DNA from: Przewalskia tangutica
Taxonomy: Eukaryota > Streptophyta > Magnoliopsida > Solanales > Solanaceae
Direction of reading: 5' to 3'
DNA: 64,000 nucleotides
Assembly: GCA_029844215.1 (NCBI GenBank)
Contig: CM056738.1
Location: 42,234,388-42,298,387, forward strand
Shown here: positions 43,622 to 54,422 of the stretch, piece by piece
How the letters are laid out: the number at the start of each line of letters is the position of its first letter
How positions within the stretch are numbered: position 1 is the first letter of the stretch
The notes under the pieces: generated by a model
Database searches by the model: none
Told to the model about the DNA's origin: nothing
What the model saw: only the letters and a program-made list of their open reading frames with translations
Program-made: the position numbers and the translations under genes

Positions 43622-45143
43622 TGATCGGTGTATTTTATATACACCTTTTGAGTCATTTTTAGTTAGTATTTTACTCATTTCATTTATGTTTAGTATAGTA
43701 TTAGGGTCGTTTCCCTTTCTTTTGTGTCACAGCGGTCAGAAATGGAGAAATGGCGAAAAGGAGATGAAATGAGCATAAATGAGATGGAATTGCAGACTAA
43801 AAGGGCCAAGAAATGAAGCCTAAGAAGTTTCGGTAAATATAGAAGAAATCAGAAGAAATTAGACGAAGTCCGGACGAAAAAAGGACGACGAAACGGAATC
43901 GACGAAAAAACATCACGGCGCGCGGCTGGCGGCACAGCGCGGCCCGATGAGTGCGAAGTCACGAAAGTTCTGCGAGTTTTTGGCGCCGTGGCGCCAGTGC
44001 GGTCGCGGGCCGACGCGGGATTCTGAGTTACGGGCGGGTGACATGTTTTGTGGTCCAAAAGAGATAACTTTTCCTACCTATATATTCCTAAACCCTTTAC
44101 CTATAAGGATTCCATAACTTTTCCTAAACCCTTTACCTAAAAGGATTCCATAACCTTTCCTACCTACATAATCCCTAACCCTTCACCTAAAGGATTCTTG
44201 GGCTATAAATAGTCTCTACATCAATAGAAGAACCCATTCCTATTCATCCTACATCCCATTCTCCATCCATCACCCATCCCATTCCACCATCCACCATTCC
44301 ATTCCATCTTGTAAATATTCCACAACACAATCCTTGGATGCTAGAAGACTTGGAGACTCGTTCTTGAGTATTTTCTTTTCTTTCTTTTTGCTTTAATTAT
44401 TTCAGTTCATGTATGAAGATTGTATTAGTTCTTAGCGTGACTATGACTAGGAGCTAATTATTTTATTATGGATTTTCTTGTGATTCACTTGAAACTCTAT
44501 TCATGAATTAATATATTAGTTTGGTTTCTTCTTCACTTATTTAAGATTTATTCAATAGTTGTTTTGATTTCTTGATAATTAATTGATCACTAGTTATCAT
44601 CACTTATATGATTTCTAATCGAAAGCCGAAAGGGGAGATTGTGAATATGCTATAGTTGAATAAACATAGGTTAAATCGTGGACGAAAGTACCCCGATACT
44701 TGTGTAGCTTAATAGGTTATTGCTCTTAATCCTCCTTTGTAGTCAATCTTGTCACCGAAAGGTAGAAGGGTTCTCCATTGGGGTTGAGTGTTTATATTAC
44801 CTTAACATGAGTATAAAACGGCTTAGTTAACCTGCTATCTTAACGTAGAAGAAGAAGTCAGTCTAATTGTATTAAGGATTGAATAGAGTGGATAGTTGAT
44901 GATCTTTGAAGCCCTAATTCTCCATCATAACTGATTTAAATCAAAGTATTTTTATAATTAGTTTATTTCCTGCATTATTAGTTTAGAATTTCAACTCAAT
45001 TAACGTTAACCAAATAGAAACTAAAGCATAGATAATCGATACTTGAAAACCAGTCCCTGAGGACGATATTCGGTCTTACCTAGACTATATTACTTGTCAC
45101 GACACGTGCACTTATGTTTAGTGTGTGCATAAATCGCGCATCA
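43622..45143 (+). repeat. 5' LTR of element F
   Basis: 1522 bases. The half next to the primer site is homologous to the D LTR (reversed). A GC-rich core lies at 43905-44040. Confidence 0.93.
44204..44211 (+). promoter_or_regulatory. TATA box in 5' LTR of F
   Basis: GGGCTATAAATAGTC is repeated at 48096 in the 3' LTR and lies downstream of the GC-rich core. Confidence 0.65.
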
Positions 45144-45149
45144 AGTTTT

Positions 45150-45167
45150 TGGCGCCGTTGCCGGGGA
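45150..45167 (+). promoter_or_regulatory. Primer-binding site of element F
   Basis: TGGCGCCGTTGCCGGGGA lies six bases after the LTR end, identical to the site in E. Confidence 0.88.
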
Positions 45168-45337
45168 TTGACGTACTTTCAATATCGATTTATCTATTCT
45201 TATTTCTAATTTGGTTGCTCCAAAGAACAAGTTTCTACCTTGTTCTGCGAGCATCTTTTTATCACCTTTTGTTGTTTTTCTTATTTTACAGGTTAAATTC
45301 GAAAAAAAAAATTAAAAAAATAAATAAATCAGGACAC

Positions 45338-45631
45338 ATGGACTACTACTATCAGAGACAGTGGAGTCATCAACAGCAGCTTAACACACAAGTTCTAGAG
45401 GAAGATCTAGATGAGTTGCAGACAGGCATACTCATGCTCACCAAGTGCCAGACTCAGTTTATGGCTGAGACAAGGGAGTCCCTCAAAAATTTGGAGACCC
45501 ACATAGGGCAACTGATGGATAAGATGAGCAATACACCTCAAACAAATCTGCCTAGCGACATCATTATGGGAGGTGGTAAGCAAATTGAGGAGCCTGAACC
45601 ACACCCAGCTATTGAGGATCTGGCGAGATAG
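45338..45631 (+). CDS. Short gag-tail-like ORF of element F
   Basis: A 97-residue frame from the ATG at 45338 (MDYYYQRQWSHQQQLNTQ). The middle, MLTKCQTQFMAETRESLKNLETHIGQLMDKM, corresponds to the coiled-coil-like end of the D and E gag proteins (QTQFMAETRSSIRNLETQVGQL in D). The capsid and zinc-knuckle parts are gone, and the frame begins soon after the primer site, so a large deletion fused the leader to the last part of gag. Upstream in-frame codons continue into the LTR, but this ATG is the first with a gag-like peptide. It may make a small gag-tail peptide or nothing. Confidence 0.6.
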   Translation: MDYYYQRQWSHQQQLNTQVLEEDLDELQTGILMLTKCQTQFMAETRESLKNLETHIGQLMDKMSNTPQTNLPSDIIMGGGKQIEEPEPHPAIEDLAR

Positions 45632-45678
45632 TTGGTGTAGAGAAGGAAAAGATTGTTGAGATCCAATTATTCACCTTT

Positions 45679-45990
45679 TTGGTATCTTTGGAAATTCATT
45701 TTCCTGCACCTATTGCAGAAGAAACACCACTAGCTATCACTGTTGATCCCCAAATAGGAAGTCCATACCATCAATGGCACCCCCTAGAGTTGAGAGATGT
45801 AGGAAATTTCACTGATCCCTACATTATAGAGAGCCTAAAAGACAAGCATGTCTTGTGTACTTGGGGGATAATCTTATATCTGAAGCCCTTAGTTGAAAAT
45901 ATTGTTGTAGGAAAGGTGATACATGCAACAATAACTTTGCGGATTGCAAGCAGTTCGCAGAAGGATCCAATGGGCACTCGTAAAGGTTAA
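45679..45990 (+). CDS. Unrecognised short ORF of element F
   Basis: 103 codons (start MVSLEIHFPAP; middle SPYHQWHPLELRDVGNFTDP; end KDPMGTRKG). It has no counterpart in D or E and I do not recognise a domain. It follows the gag-tail frame by 47 bases and ends just before the conserved block CTAAAAGACGTTAAAGACAG. It could be a captured or decayed piece of another element gene. Composition is ordinary and there is no signal peptide or membrane segment. Confidence 0.35.
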   Translation: MVSLEIHFPAPIAEETPLAITVDPQIGSPYHQWHPLELRDVGNFTDPYIIESLKDKHVLCTWGIILYLKPLVENIVVGKVIHATITLRIASSSQKDPMGTRKG

Positions 45991-47541
45991 TTGTGTCCGG
46001 CTAAAAGACGTTAAAGACAGCACTTGTTGGGAGGCAACCCAATGTTTTTAATTATGTTATTTTAATTTTTGTCTTTAGTTTGTTTTATTTTGTCTTGAAC
46101 AGTCTCACGGTCTTGGGTTCTTGTGTTGTGTTATTGGATAACAGGTGGACTGAAAGCTAAATCTGAGGAAAAAGGAGAAAAAACACTGGAAAAAAAGAAA
46201 AGGAAAAGCGATCGTCGTACGCGACGCCAGAATCAGCGCCCATGGCCGGAACCAGAGCCACAATACTTGGGCGCCATGGCCGCCAGAATCGTGCCATGGC
46301 CGAACTTCAGAGAGCCATATTCCGTGCAAATTCTAGAATTTTTCCTCCCAGACATCCGTTATGACCGCTGTGTTGTGTCAGTAAGTTGTCCCTATTTTTT
46401 TTTAGTCTTGCACACATTGGGGACAATGTGTGATTTAAGTTTGGGGGGTGTCTTATTATTTTTGAGTCTTTTTGATTTGTTTTGTGTATTTTTGAGTCAT
46501 AATTTTTTTTTATTTTTTTTTAAAAAAAGATCATGCATGATGTAGTCACTTGAAACGCCTAAATGAAGTAAAGTGGTATAATGTAATGGAATTAGAAACA
46601 ACCATCTGAACACTTAGGTTAGATATGCCAAAAATTCATGAAATCAAACTATTTGGGGTATCTTTCTTGATTTGTGCATTGTTAATGATGAAAACCTATG
46701 TGTCTGCTTGCTTGCTACTTGAGGCGAAATAGTTAGGATATGCATGTTAGAGAGATGATTCAGGCATTTCTTTGTTAGCCCTTTCTTACCATTTTTTTGC
46801 CTATCCATGACATTCAAATTATATCCCTAGTCAGCCCCTTTGAGCCTAAAGATAAGACCTTTCTTTGACACCCTACAATTCCATATTTGTGCCATAAGTG
46901 GAAAAATTGAGTTGTTTGGAATATAAAATGTTGAAAAAGAGACAAAAGAGAAGTGAACAATTTTGATGCACCCCAATGAAAAGTAATAATAAATAGGCAA
47001 AAGCCTAAGTTTGGGGGTTCCTGTTATTCATCATACACCTCATTCTATCAAAACAAAAGAGGGGAAAGATAGGTATGAAGTGAAAAAGAAAATCAAAAGA
47101 AAAGGGAAGAATTTAAAGCAAAAGAGCTTATGGTACGTAAATTGAGCATAAATGCCTATTTTTACCTACCACTGTCTAAGCCTACATTACAACCCTGAAA
47201 AGCCCTGAAGATCTATTACATGTGTATCCATGATTAGTGGAGAATAGCAAGTGAACAAGCCATAGGATTTTGAAATTGACATGCATAGTTAGGTATTTTT
47301 ACATCCATTGAGCATGATTGAATTGAATTTGCGAAATATCTGACTTGAGTGTTTAGAATGCTAAAAATCCATGCTATATGTTCCTGCATATTATCCTACT
47401 AACCTTCATGCTTTTCTAAGTAACAATAATGCAACAGTTTGATCAATGTCTTTGAGTCATTTTATTTTCCTTTCTTTCGTGTCTTTGTTAATATTTTTTA
47501 TCTTTGCTCGAGGGCGAGCAAAGGTTAAGTTTGGGGGTGTT
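45991..47541 (+). other. 3' non-coding region of element F
   Basis: It holds the GACGTTAAAGACAGC and GGGAGGCAACCCAA blocks (46005-46042), a GC-rich island (46200-46330) and the hairpin CACACATTG/CAATGTGTG (46411-46431). Purine motifs TAAGTTTGGGGG occur at 46436-46448, 47006-47017 and 47525-47537; the last is the priming tract at the LTR. Confidence 0.75.
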
Positions 47542-49035
47542 TGATCGGTGTATTTTATATACACATTTTGAGTCATTTTTAGTTAGTATTTTACTCATTT
47601 CATTTATGTTTAGTATAGTATTAGGGTCGTTTTCTTTTCTTTTGTGTCACATCGGTCAGAAATGGAGAAATGACGAAAAGGAGATGAAATGAGCATAAAT
47701 GAGATGGAATTGCAGACTAAAAGGGCCAAGAAACGAAGCCTAAGAAGTTCCGGGAAATATAGAAGAAATCAGACGAAGTCCGGACGAAAAAGGGCGGCGA
47801 AAGCGGAATCGCGAAAAAGCGTCACGGCGCGCGGCTGATATCTTCGTGGTCCGAAAGTTGCGAGTTTTTCGTAGCCGTGGCACCGATTCTTGGGCAGCGT
47901 ACGCGGATTCTGAATTTCTGGGCCGAATTTGACATGTTTTCAGGGTCCAAAAGAGATAACTTTTCCTACCTACATATTCCTAAACCCTTTACCTAAAAGG
48001 ATTCCATAACGTTTCCTAAACCCTTTACCTAAAAGGATTCCATAACCTTTCCTACCTACATAATCCCTAACCCTTCACCTAAAGGATTCTTGAGCTATAA
48101 ATAGTCTCTACATCATTAGAAGAACTCATTCCCATTCATCCTACATCCCATTCTCCATCCATCACCCATCACATTCCACCATCCACTATTCCATTCCATC
48201 TTGTAAATATTCCACAACACAATCCTTGGATGCTAGAAGGCTTGGAGACTCATTCCTGAGTATTTTCTTTTCTTTCTTTTTGCTTTAATTATTTCAGTTC
48301 ATGTATGGAGATTGTATTAGTTCTTAGCGTGACTATGACTATGAGCTAATTACTTTATTAGGGATTTCCTTGTGATTCACTTGAAACTCTATTCATGAAT
48401 TAATATATTAGTTTGGTTTCTTCTTCACTTATTTAAGATTTATTCAATAGTTGTTTTGATTGCTTGATAATTAATTGATCACTAGTTATCATCACTTATA
48501 TGATTTCTAATCGAAAGCCGAAAGGAGAGATTGTGAATATGCTATAGTTGAATAAACATAGGTTAAATCGTGGACGAAAGTACCCCGATACTTGTGTAGC
48601 TCAATAGGTTATTGCTCTTAATCCTCCTTTGTAGTCAATCTTGTCACCGAAAGGTAGAAGGGTTCTCCATTGGGGTTGAGTGTTTATATTACCTTAACAG
48701 GAGTATAAAATGGCTTAGTTAACCTGCTATCTTAACGTAGAAGAAGAAGTCAGTCTAATTGTATTAATGATTGAATAGAGTGGATAGTTGATGATCTTGG
48801 AAGCCCTAATTCTCCATCATAACTGATTTAAATCAAAGTATTTTTATAATTAGTTTATTTCCTGCATTATTAGTTTAGAATTTCAACTCAATTAACGTTA
48901 ACCAAATAGAAACTAAAGCATAGATAATTGATACTTGAAAACCAGTCCCTGAGGACGATATTCGGTCTTACCTAGACTATATTACTTGTCACAACACGTG
49001 CACTTGCGTTTAATGTGTGCATAAATCGCGCATCA
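47542..49035 (+). repeat. 3' LTR of element F
   Basis: 1494 bases, nearly identical to the 5' LTR except in the GC-rich core (47770-47930), where the copies differ strongly. Confidence 0.93.
48096..48103 (+). promoter_or_regulatory. TATA box in 3' LTR of F
   Basis: TATAAATAG is in the same context as 44204. Confidence 0.55.
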
Positions 49036-50501
49036 GCAATAGCGCCATAGGCCTCTGTGGGTAATATTATTAATCGCATAGCTGTATAACTGCGTATATA
49101 ATGTCATAGACCTGCGAGGGAAATATAGATATATAATGCATGCATATGATGACCTCCTAAGAATTACCGTATACTTTTTGAACTCGTCGGAGTGACGTAA
49201 GGTTGTTGTACCTCCGATTAACATTATGGGACTAACATAGCAACATAACTAACTTTGAAGGATCAACGAGCCAGAAGATAAGATCGCTATCATTATATGG
49301 AAGTCAAGATCATCAGCTTCTAATATATCTAAAAGCGGAGCCATTATGGATATCGTTCGTTTACGTTCGTCTCATTTTAATCATGCCAAAATAAAGAAGT
49401 GTAAGACTTAACATATCCTGACCTTTACACAACAATCGTCCTAGGAGTCTTCACACTTCATACGGGTGATTATCTATATCACATAAAAATTGATATAAAT
49501 ATTGAATCCGAATTCTATAGAAAGATTCATGTAAGTATCTTATCAACAACTTCGAATACCTTGGATTATTAAATTCCTTTACAAAGAATTCTCATATAAT
49601 TCAATCTCACGGCTCCAAATCAAAAATACAATTTCCATAAAAACTGAGTTAGTCGTTATTCAATAATTCTAGCATATATGATTCCTTACGATCTTCTTTT
49701 ATGAGAAGTCTTATGTGATTTAGCCTCACAATTAATAACATACACAATCAATTCCAACATTCAATTCAACTCATCTTTAGAGTAAAACAACTCAACAATT
49801 TATATTACGAAGATTTCACAAATTTTGCAAAGTTTTGATCATGAAAACTTTTTCATAACTTCCTCCAAATAATCAATTAACCATAAACATAGATGGAGGA
49901 GGGTGAATCTTACCTCAACGCATCAAAACCTTCTCAAAACAACAACTTGCCAAAAATTTAAGGGTTTTCCAAAGCGGATTCAATACGAAGGAGATAGTTC
50001 TTATGAATATCACAGAATTAGTAGCGTTAATCATATGTAATCAGCCTTTTGAATTACTCTTAGGATGAATTGGGATCTTGGATAGAGTTTGGGAGAGGTC
50101 TAGGTTTGTTTGGGATAAAAAATGGCAATAAAATCACAAGACCCAATTATAAACCCATCACAAAATTTCCACCGCCACAATTTTATGGGGGGGATTGACG
50201 GTTCATCAATCTGAATGCCAACCATGTTGATGGCCCATCAACTTTACTTCTGTGATTTCAAAATCTCACGAAATTTTGACGGTTCAGTCTGCACTTTGAT
50301 GGTCCGTCAACACAGCCGTCAAAATGCACAATTTTCCAGTTTCATCAAAACATTTTTCTTTGATCTGTTTAGCTTCCAAACACTCCGGAACTTCCACACA
50401 AGTTTTAAGCCTTCATTACCCCTTCGTAAGATCATACCTCTTCCCAGAATATCGATATTCTATCAACGTCACGATAGAACACGAAACTACGAGGTGTAGC
50501 A

Positions 50502-53500
50502 TATTTTCCCTCTTAGGAACATTCGTCCAATGATGTTGAAATATTCTAACTCCGAAGTTTTCTAGAAATTTCGGCAAATTTCCTTTGTAAACATGAATAT
50601 CCACAACCTTTAAAGCAACCCAAACATATATCTAACGCCACACGGGAAAATATAATATCAAAATAACATCAATCGGCCTCGCACGATCACTTTTGCTTAT
50701 AAAAGATTAAATGGAGTTCAACTATAACTTACCTTAATATCCTTGTGTTAACATCCGAGTTGCGCCTGATACACTTTCTCTAATATAAAAGTTACATGAT
50801 CCATCTTTGATAAACTGAATAAGAATAAAAGGGTTATATCGCATGAATACTAATGGGAAATCTGAATCATTCTAGTAGAGTAATTTCTTAGGTTCCATGA
50901 CCTTTCTTGATAGAGTTCTTGCGGATTAAGGACTATCTCACCCTATCATTGATGAAATTACATTGATATGCATTGTTGATATATTCTCAACCTTCACACA
51001 GTTATACCTCTCCTTCATACCATTAACTGACGGTCGTACCTTGTTTGGGTCGTTGTATTCCGACCTTTGGGCTATATCTTCCTTTTATGTGTTGTAATGT
51101 TCATTTCATGATGGATCTTAGATATCCAAGTTCATAGGCACGAAGCGTAATATGGTGATGAAATATTGTGGCATGACTATCCCCAAAGTCGAGGACGTGA
51201 AAAATGGTAGAGTTATTCAAATGTATTTTTCTTCTTACCTTCTCGATAGTGTCCTTATACGGTACATAAGTTTTAAGTATCCTACTGGTCCAAAAACTTC
51301 ATCAAAACATCATATTTTCCCCTTTTATTTTGTAGTACCTCCTGAATAAACATCTCCAATTATGATGAGGTTCTGCTTGTTAGTTACTACCTTTCCCAAC
51401 TGAGTTTGGTATTATCATCTTGGATACATGTATATGGAATCTTCCTTCCTTGTTAAATTGAATCTATTGATCTAAGCATTTCCTTATACTTATTTCCACA
51501 AATTTGGTATCTTTACTTTCGGTTCCTTCATTTTCTTGTGACATCGATGAGAGTTCTATTCTTTTGCCGCGTATAATCATTTATTCGCCGACCTGACAAT
51601 ATATATCTTACTAGTCATCAATCCTTATTTTAAACTTCTCCCAAACTCTATACGTTCACCATTGGCTTGGGTCCGGTAGTCTACTTGAAATCTTCATTAA
51701 GGACGAGACAATGGAAATTTGGAATACTCAGGGCTTCTTTTAAACTGGTCCTCTGATTAGTTGGTAGTATTTTTGAGAGATCATATACTGACTTGAGATA
51801 GTCTTCAAAATAAACATTTTGACTAAACTTTGATTGTATAACTAGATTCTAGAATTAATCATTACCGTGCAAACTGATGAGTCACTTTGACATTAATATT
51901 TCTGGTTGCATACTGATTCTTGAAGATCCATGGTTTGCTCAATAATCCGCACATAATATCTCCACTTCAAAAGCAATTCTTCTTCAAATGTTGCTATTGA
52001 TACTCTTAATCATTGGACCTTGATAGGGTTCCCAATATTATTCTTACTCCACCTCATGATATTTTTTCAAAGGGCTTTAGCTAAAATGCTTTGTCCTGAC
52101 ACTTCTCAATCCCAATATCAGAAAGAATTTGTTTGCCTATAGCTCTAAGGGGGTATTACCTGATTTCCATTACGGTTGGCCACCAGTCACTTCTTTGGGG
52201 TGGGTTTTCTCTATACTCCCTTAGTGACTCCCCTTGTTCAACGGTACACGACCCTATGATCCATTATTTTCCTGGTCTTTACCTCCAATTTTCTTGCTTC
52301 TCACAATGTCTTGAGTTCGTATACTTATTTGGTGACGCTAGGTGTTCCAACGTAGACTCATTATTCAGTAATTGTACTCAATATTTGTTCGATTATCCTT
52401 TCTCATCTTGTATCATCACCTGATTAATTTCTTTATCCTCCATTTTCCCTTAAATACTGACAACAAGACATTTTTTATGCCCATCATAATTCCTTCTTTT
52501 ATTGACTTTATTTCCTGAGGATCTGCCATATTTACTGGCTCCGAACTTATGATATTTCATAATTAGCATTTCCTTCATGCTAGGAGTGCACACTTACTTT
52601 TTATAACTCTGAGATTCTTATGGTCCTTCATTTCTTAGGTATTTCTTATGCACTTGTTTTCTCGAAGCAAACCTTGACGCATTCATGTTATCTTCCAATA
52701 TCATTCCTTCTAGGAGTCATCCCCTCTCCTTATTCACTAAAGGTTTTACTTTTTGCAATTAGTAGATCCATCGGGTTCCCCTCATACTTACCGTATTTTA
52801 GATAATGTTGTCATTTTTGTTCCTCAATTTGTCTTCCTTTGTGGTGATGTCCTTAATTGTGTGATCATATTATTATTCTTCTTGTGAGGTCCCCATTTCA
52901 TTCGACAGTACAAGTGTTGTCATCACATATTCGTTCACTTCTTGCTTCCTTGTTCTTATACTTTAGCTCTTTTCCTTATTGATCGTCTTAGTCTATTCTT
53001 AATTTTCTCATCATATACTCACATCTAATTTCATTCGTCCTTACTGTCACTCATATTTCCTTAGATGTCTTATCAACATGTTCAAATTTGAATCGTGACT
53101 GGACTCGATCCTTATTGTTGATTCAGATTTCCTCCCTTAAATTGGTATTAGAATCCTTCTCTATTCGACGTGCATTTAACTAGCTTAGATATTAGCAATT
53201 GGAATTTCTTCAAAGATTCCTCATCTTAGAGCACTTTTGGTACCGTCGTTTACGTCATAACTTAGATCTTTAGCTCTAGAAGTTTAAATGTCACTCCTTT
53301 ACTTATACCCTTATCATTTACTGGTATTCTTCTTGTTACCTGGAAGTGTTACTCCAACTTCTTTATCTTCGTCCTCACTATTTCCATTTTTTCCCTAATC
53401 TATTTGGGTGAGATATATTCTTTGACTTTGTTAAGTTGTCATAACACTTTTACTTGTGTCCACCAGACATCCATTTACCATTGTCGTCGCTTCTCTATTA

Positions 53501-54092
53501 ATCATACTTTCATCCCAAATTATTTCTACTTACTGTCGAGAATCCTTCCGTCTTTCCAGATGAAGAAAGTATATTACTTGCGTTTAATTAAAAAATTTCA
53601 TCTCGTTCCACGGTCTTCCTAAGTGGATTAACCCTTATTAAGAGATTGGGGTTACCAGTTTACGTATAATCTCTCACATCATTTTCTTCCTAACAAAGCT
53701 TCAGGTAACTTATTCCTAGAAATTCATTTTCTTCATTACTCTTCTGGTGTTTTCCTAAATTCTTAGACTCGTGAATCCCCATTTTTAAGTCGCACGTTTA
53801 TTTACTTTACGTGTCTCAGTATTTCCCACTCTACAAAATTTAAGGGTGTTGGGTACGTATATAGTCAGTAAAAGGTTAATTCCTAAACAATCTTACTTAA
53901 AACCATGAACATAACTATAATTTCATTTACCATCTTCCATTTCCTCTCATCGATTCACGGTCTATATATGCCTTGTATAACATACTTGTATTAAAAATAA
54001 CTGACCGATCATAGGTATAAAAAATAACTATTCTTAATAAAATTATCAACATACCTGATTGATGGCATGATTCAAAATAACATCGGGACTGG
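50502..54092 (-). other. Interior of gypsy element H, decayed or non-coding
   Basis: The purine tract lies at 50503-50512. Beyond it 3.5 kb of AT-rich DNA has no readable reverse transcriptase, RNase H or integrase motif in any frame. It lies between the 3' LTR and a gag remnant of the same orientation, so it is probably the eroded pol region or long 3' UTR of H. Confidence 0.45.
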
Positions 54093-54422
54093 TTAACTCA
54101 ATCTCGGGAATCTGTACACTATGACTCTTGCTCCCACAACAGTAACATCCCTCCAAATCACCTGGGCATGGCTCGTAATGCACCTGTCCACACTGATGGC
54201 ACAACGATTGAAATCTCTCAGGAATTCCATGTCCCTATGGCCCAAAGCTCCACATCCAGGACATAACTCAATATTGGATATGCATGCCCTGTTATGCCTC
54301 CTTTCACAATGCTGACAGCAGAGTCTACTTCTCTCAACACCTTCTTGGGCTTGTCTGATTTCTATCCGGGAGCTTCGATCTGACGTCTCCCTCAATATCA
54401 ATTCTTCAGCACCTGTGTCCAT
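54093..54422 (-). pseudogene. Gag zinc-knuckle remnant, probably of element H
   Basis: A 109-residue minus-strand frame contains CCQHCERRHNRACI and ELCPGCGALGHRD. This is C-x2-C with a histidine and second C, then C-x2-C-G-x2-G-H, like the paired zinc-knuckle end of chromovirus gag. The final cysteine of the second knuckle is missing, and the flanking capsid part cannot be read. Its orientation agrees with the H 3' LTR at 42935-50501. The first 35 residues are charged and unrecognised. Upstream sequence to 54780 may be more gag but has stops. Confidence 0.5.

Larger units (their letters stand above)
43622..49035 (+). mobile_element. Athila-like element 'F', plus strand, non-autonomous
   Basis: LTRs 43622-45143 and 47542-49035 start TGATCGGTG and end CGCGCATCA. 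The TSD GCAAT is at 43617-43621 and 49036-49040. Its LTR ends, primer site, hairpin and three purine motifs are those of D and E, but the interior is only 2.4 kb, with a gag fragment, an unknown short ORF and the 3' non-coding region. Protease, third ORF and pol are absent. Confidence 0.93.
42935..50501 (-). mobile_element. 3' LTR of gypsy element 'H' (minus), interrupted by element F
   Basis: On plus it begins TGTCACATCCC and ends GAGGTGTAGCA. On minus it starts TGCTACACCTC and ends GGGATGTGACA. Immediately right of it, minus-strand AAGAGGGAAAATA looks like a purine tract, so this is the 3' LTR of an element whose interior extends right. The net length is about 2.1 kb after removing F. A tandem repeat of about 55-60 bases (CCATAGGCCTCTG core) spans 43555-43621 and 49041-49140. 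F inserted within it. Flanks show no matching TSD, as expected if the far LTR lies elsewhere or is lost. Confidence 0.7.

Noticed and set aside
52133..52423. 96-residue hydrophobic plus-strand frame
   Set aside because: No recognisable domain or start context, and it lies in the decayed interior of a minus-strand retroelement.
54121..54315. Plus-strand frame opposite the gag zinc knuckle
   Set aside because: Shadow of the minus-strand zinc-knuckle remnant, which has the recognisable cysteine pattern.
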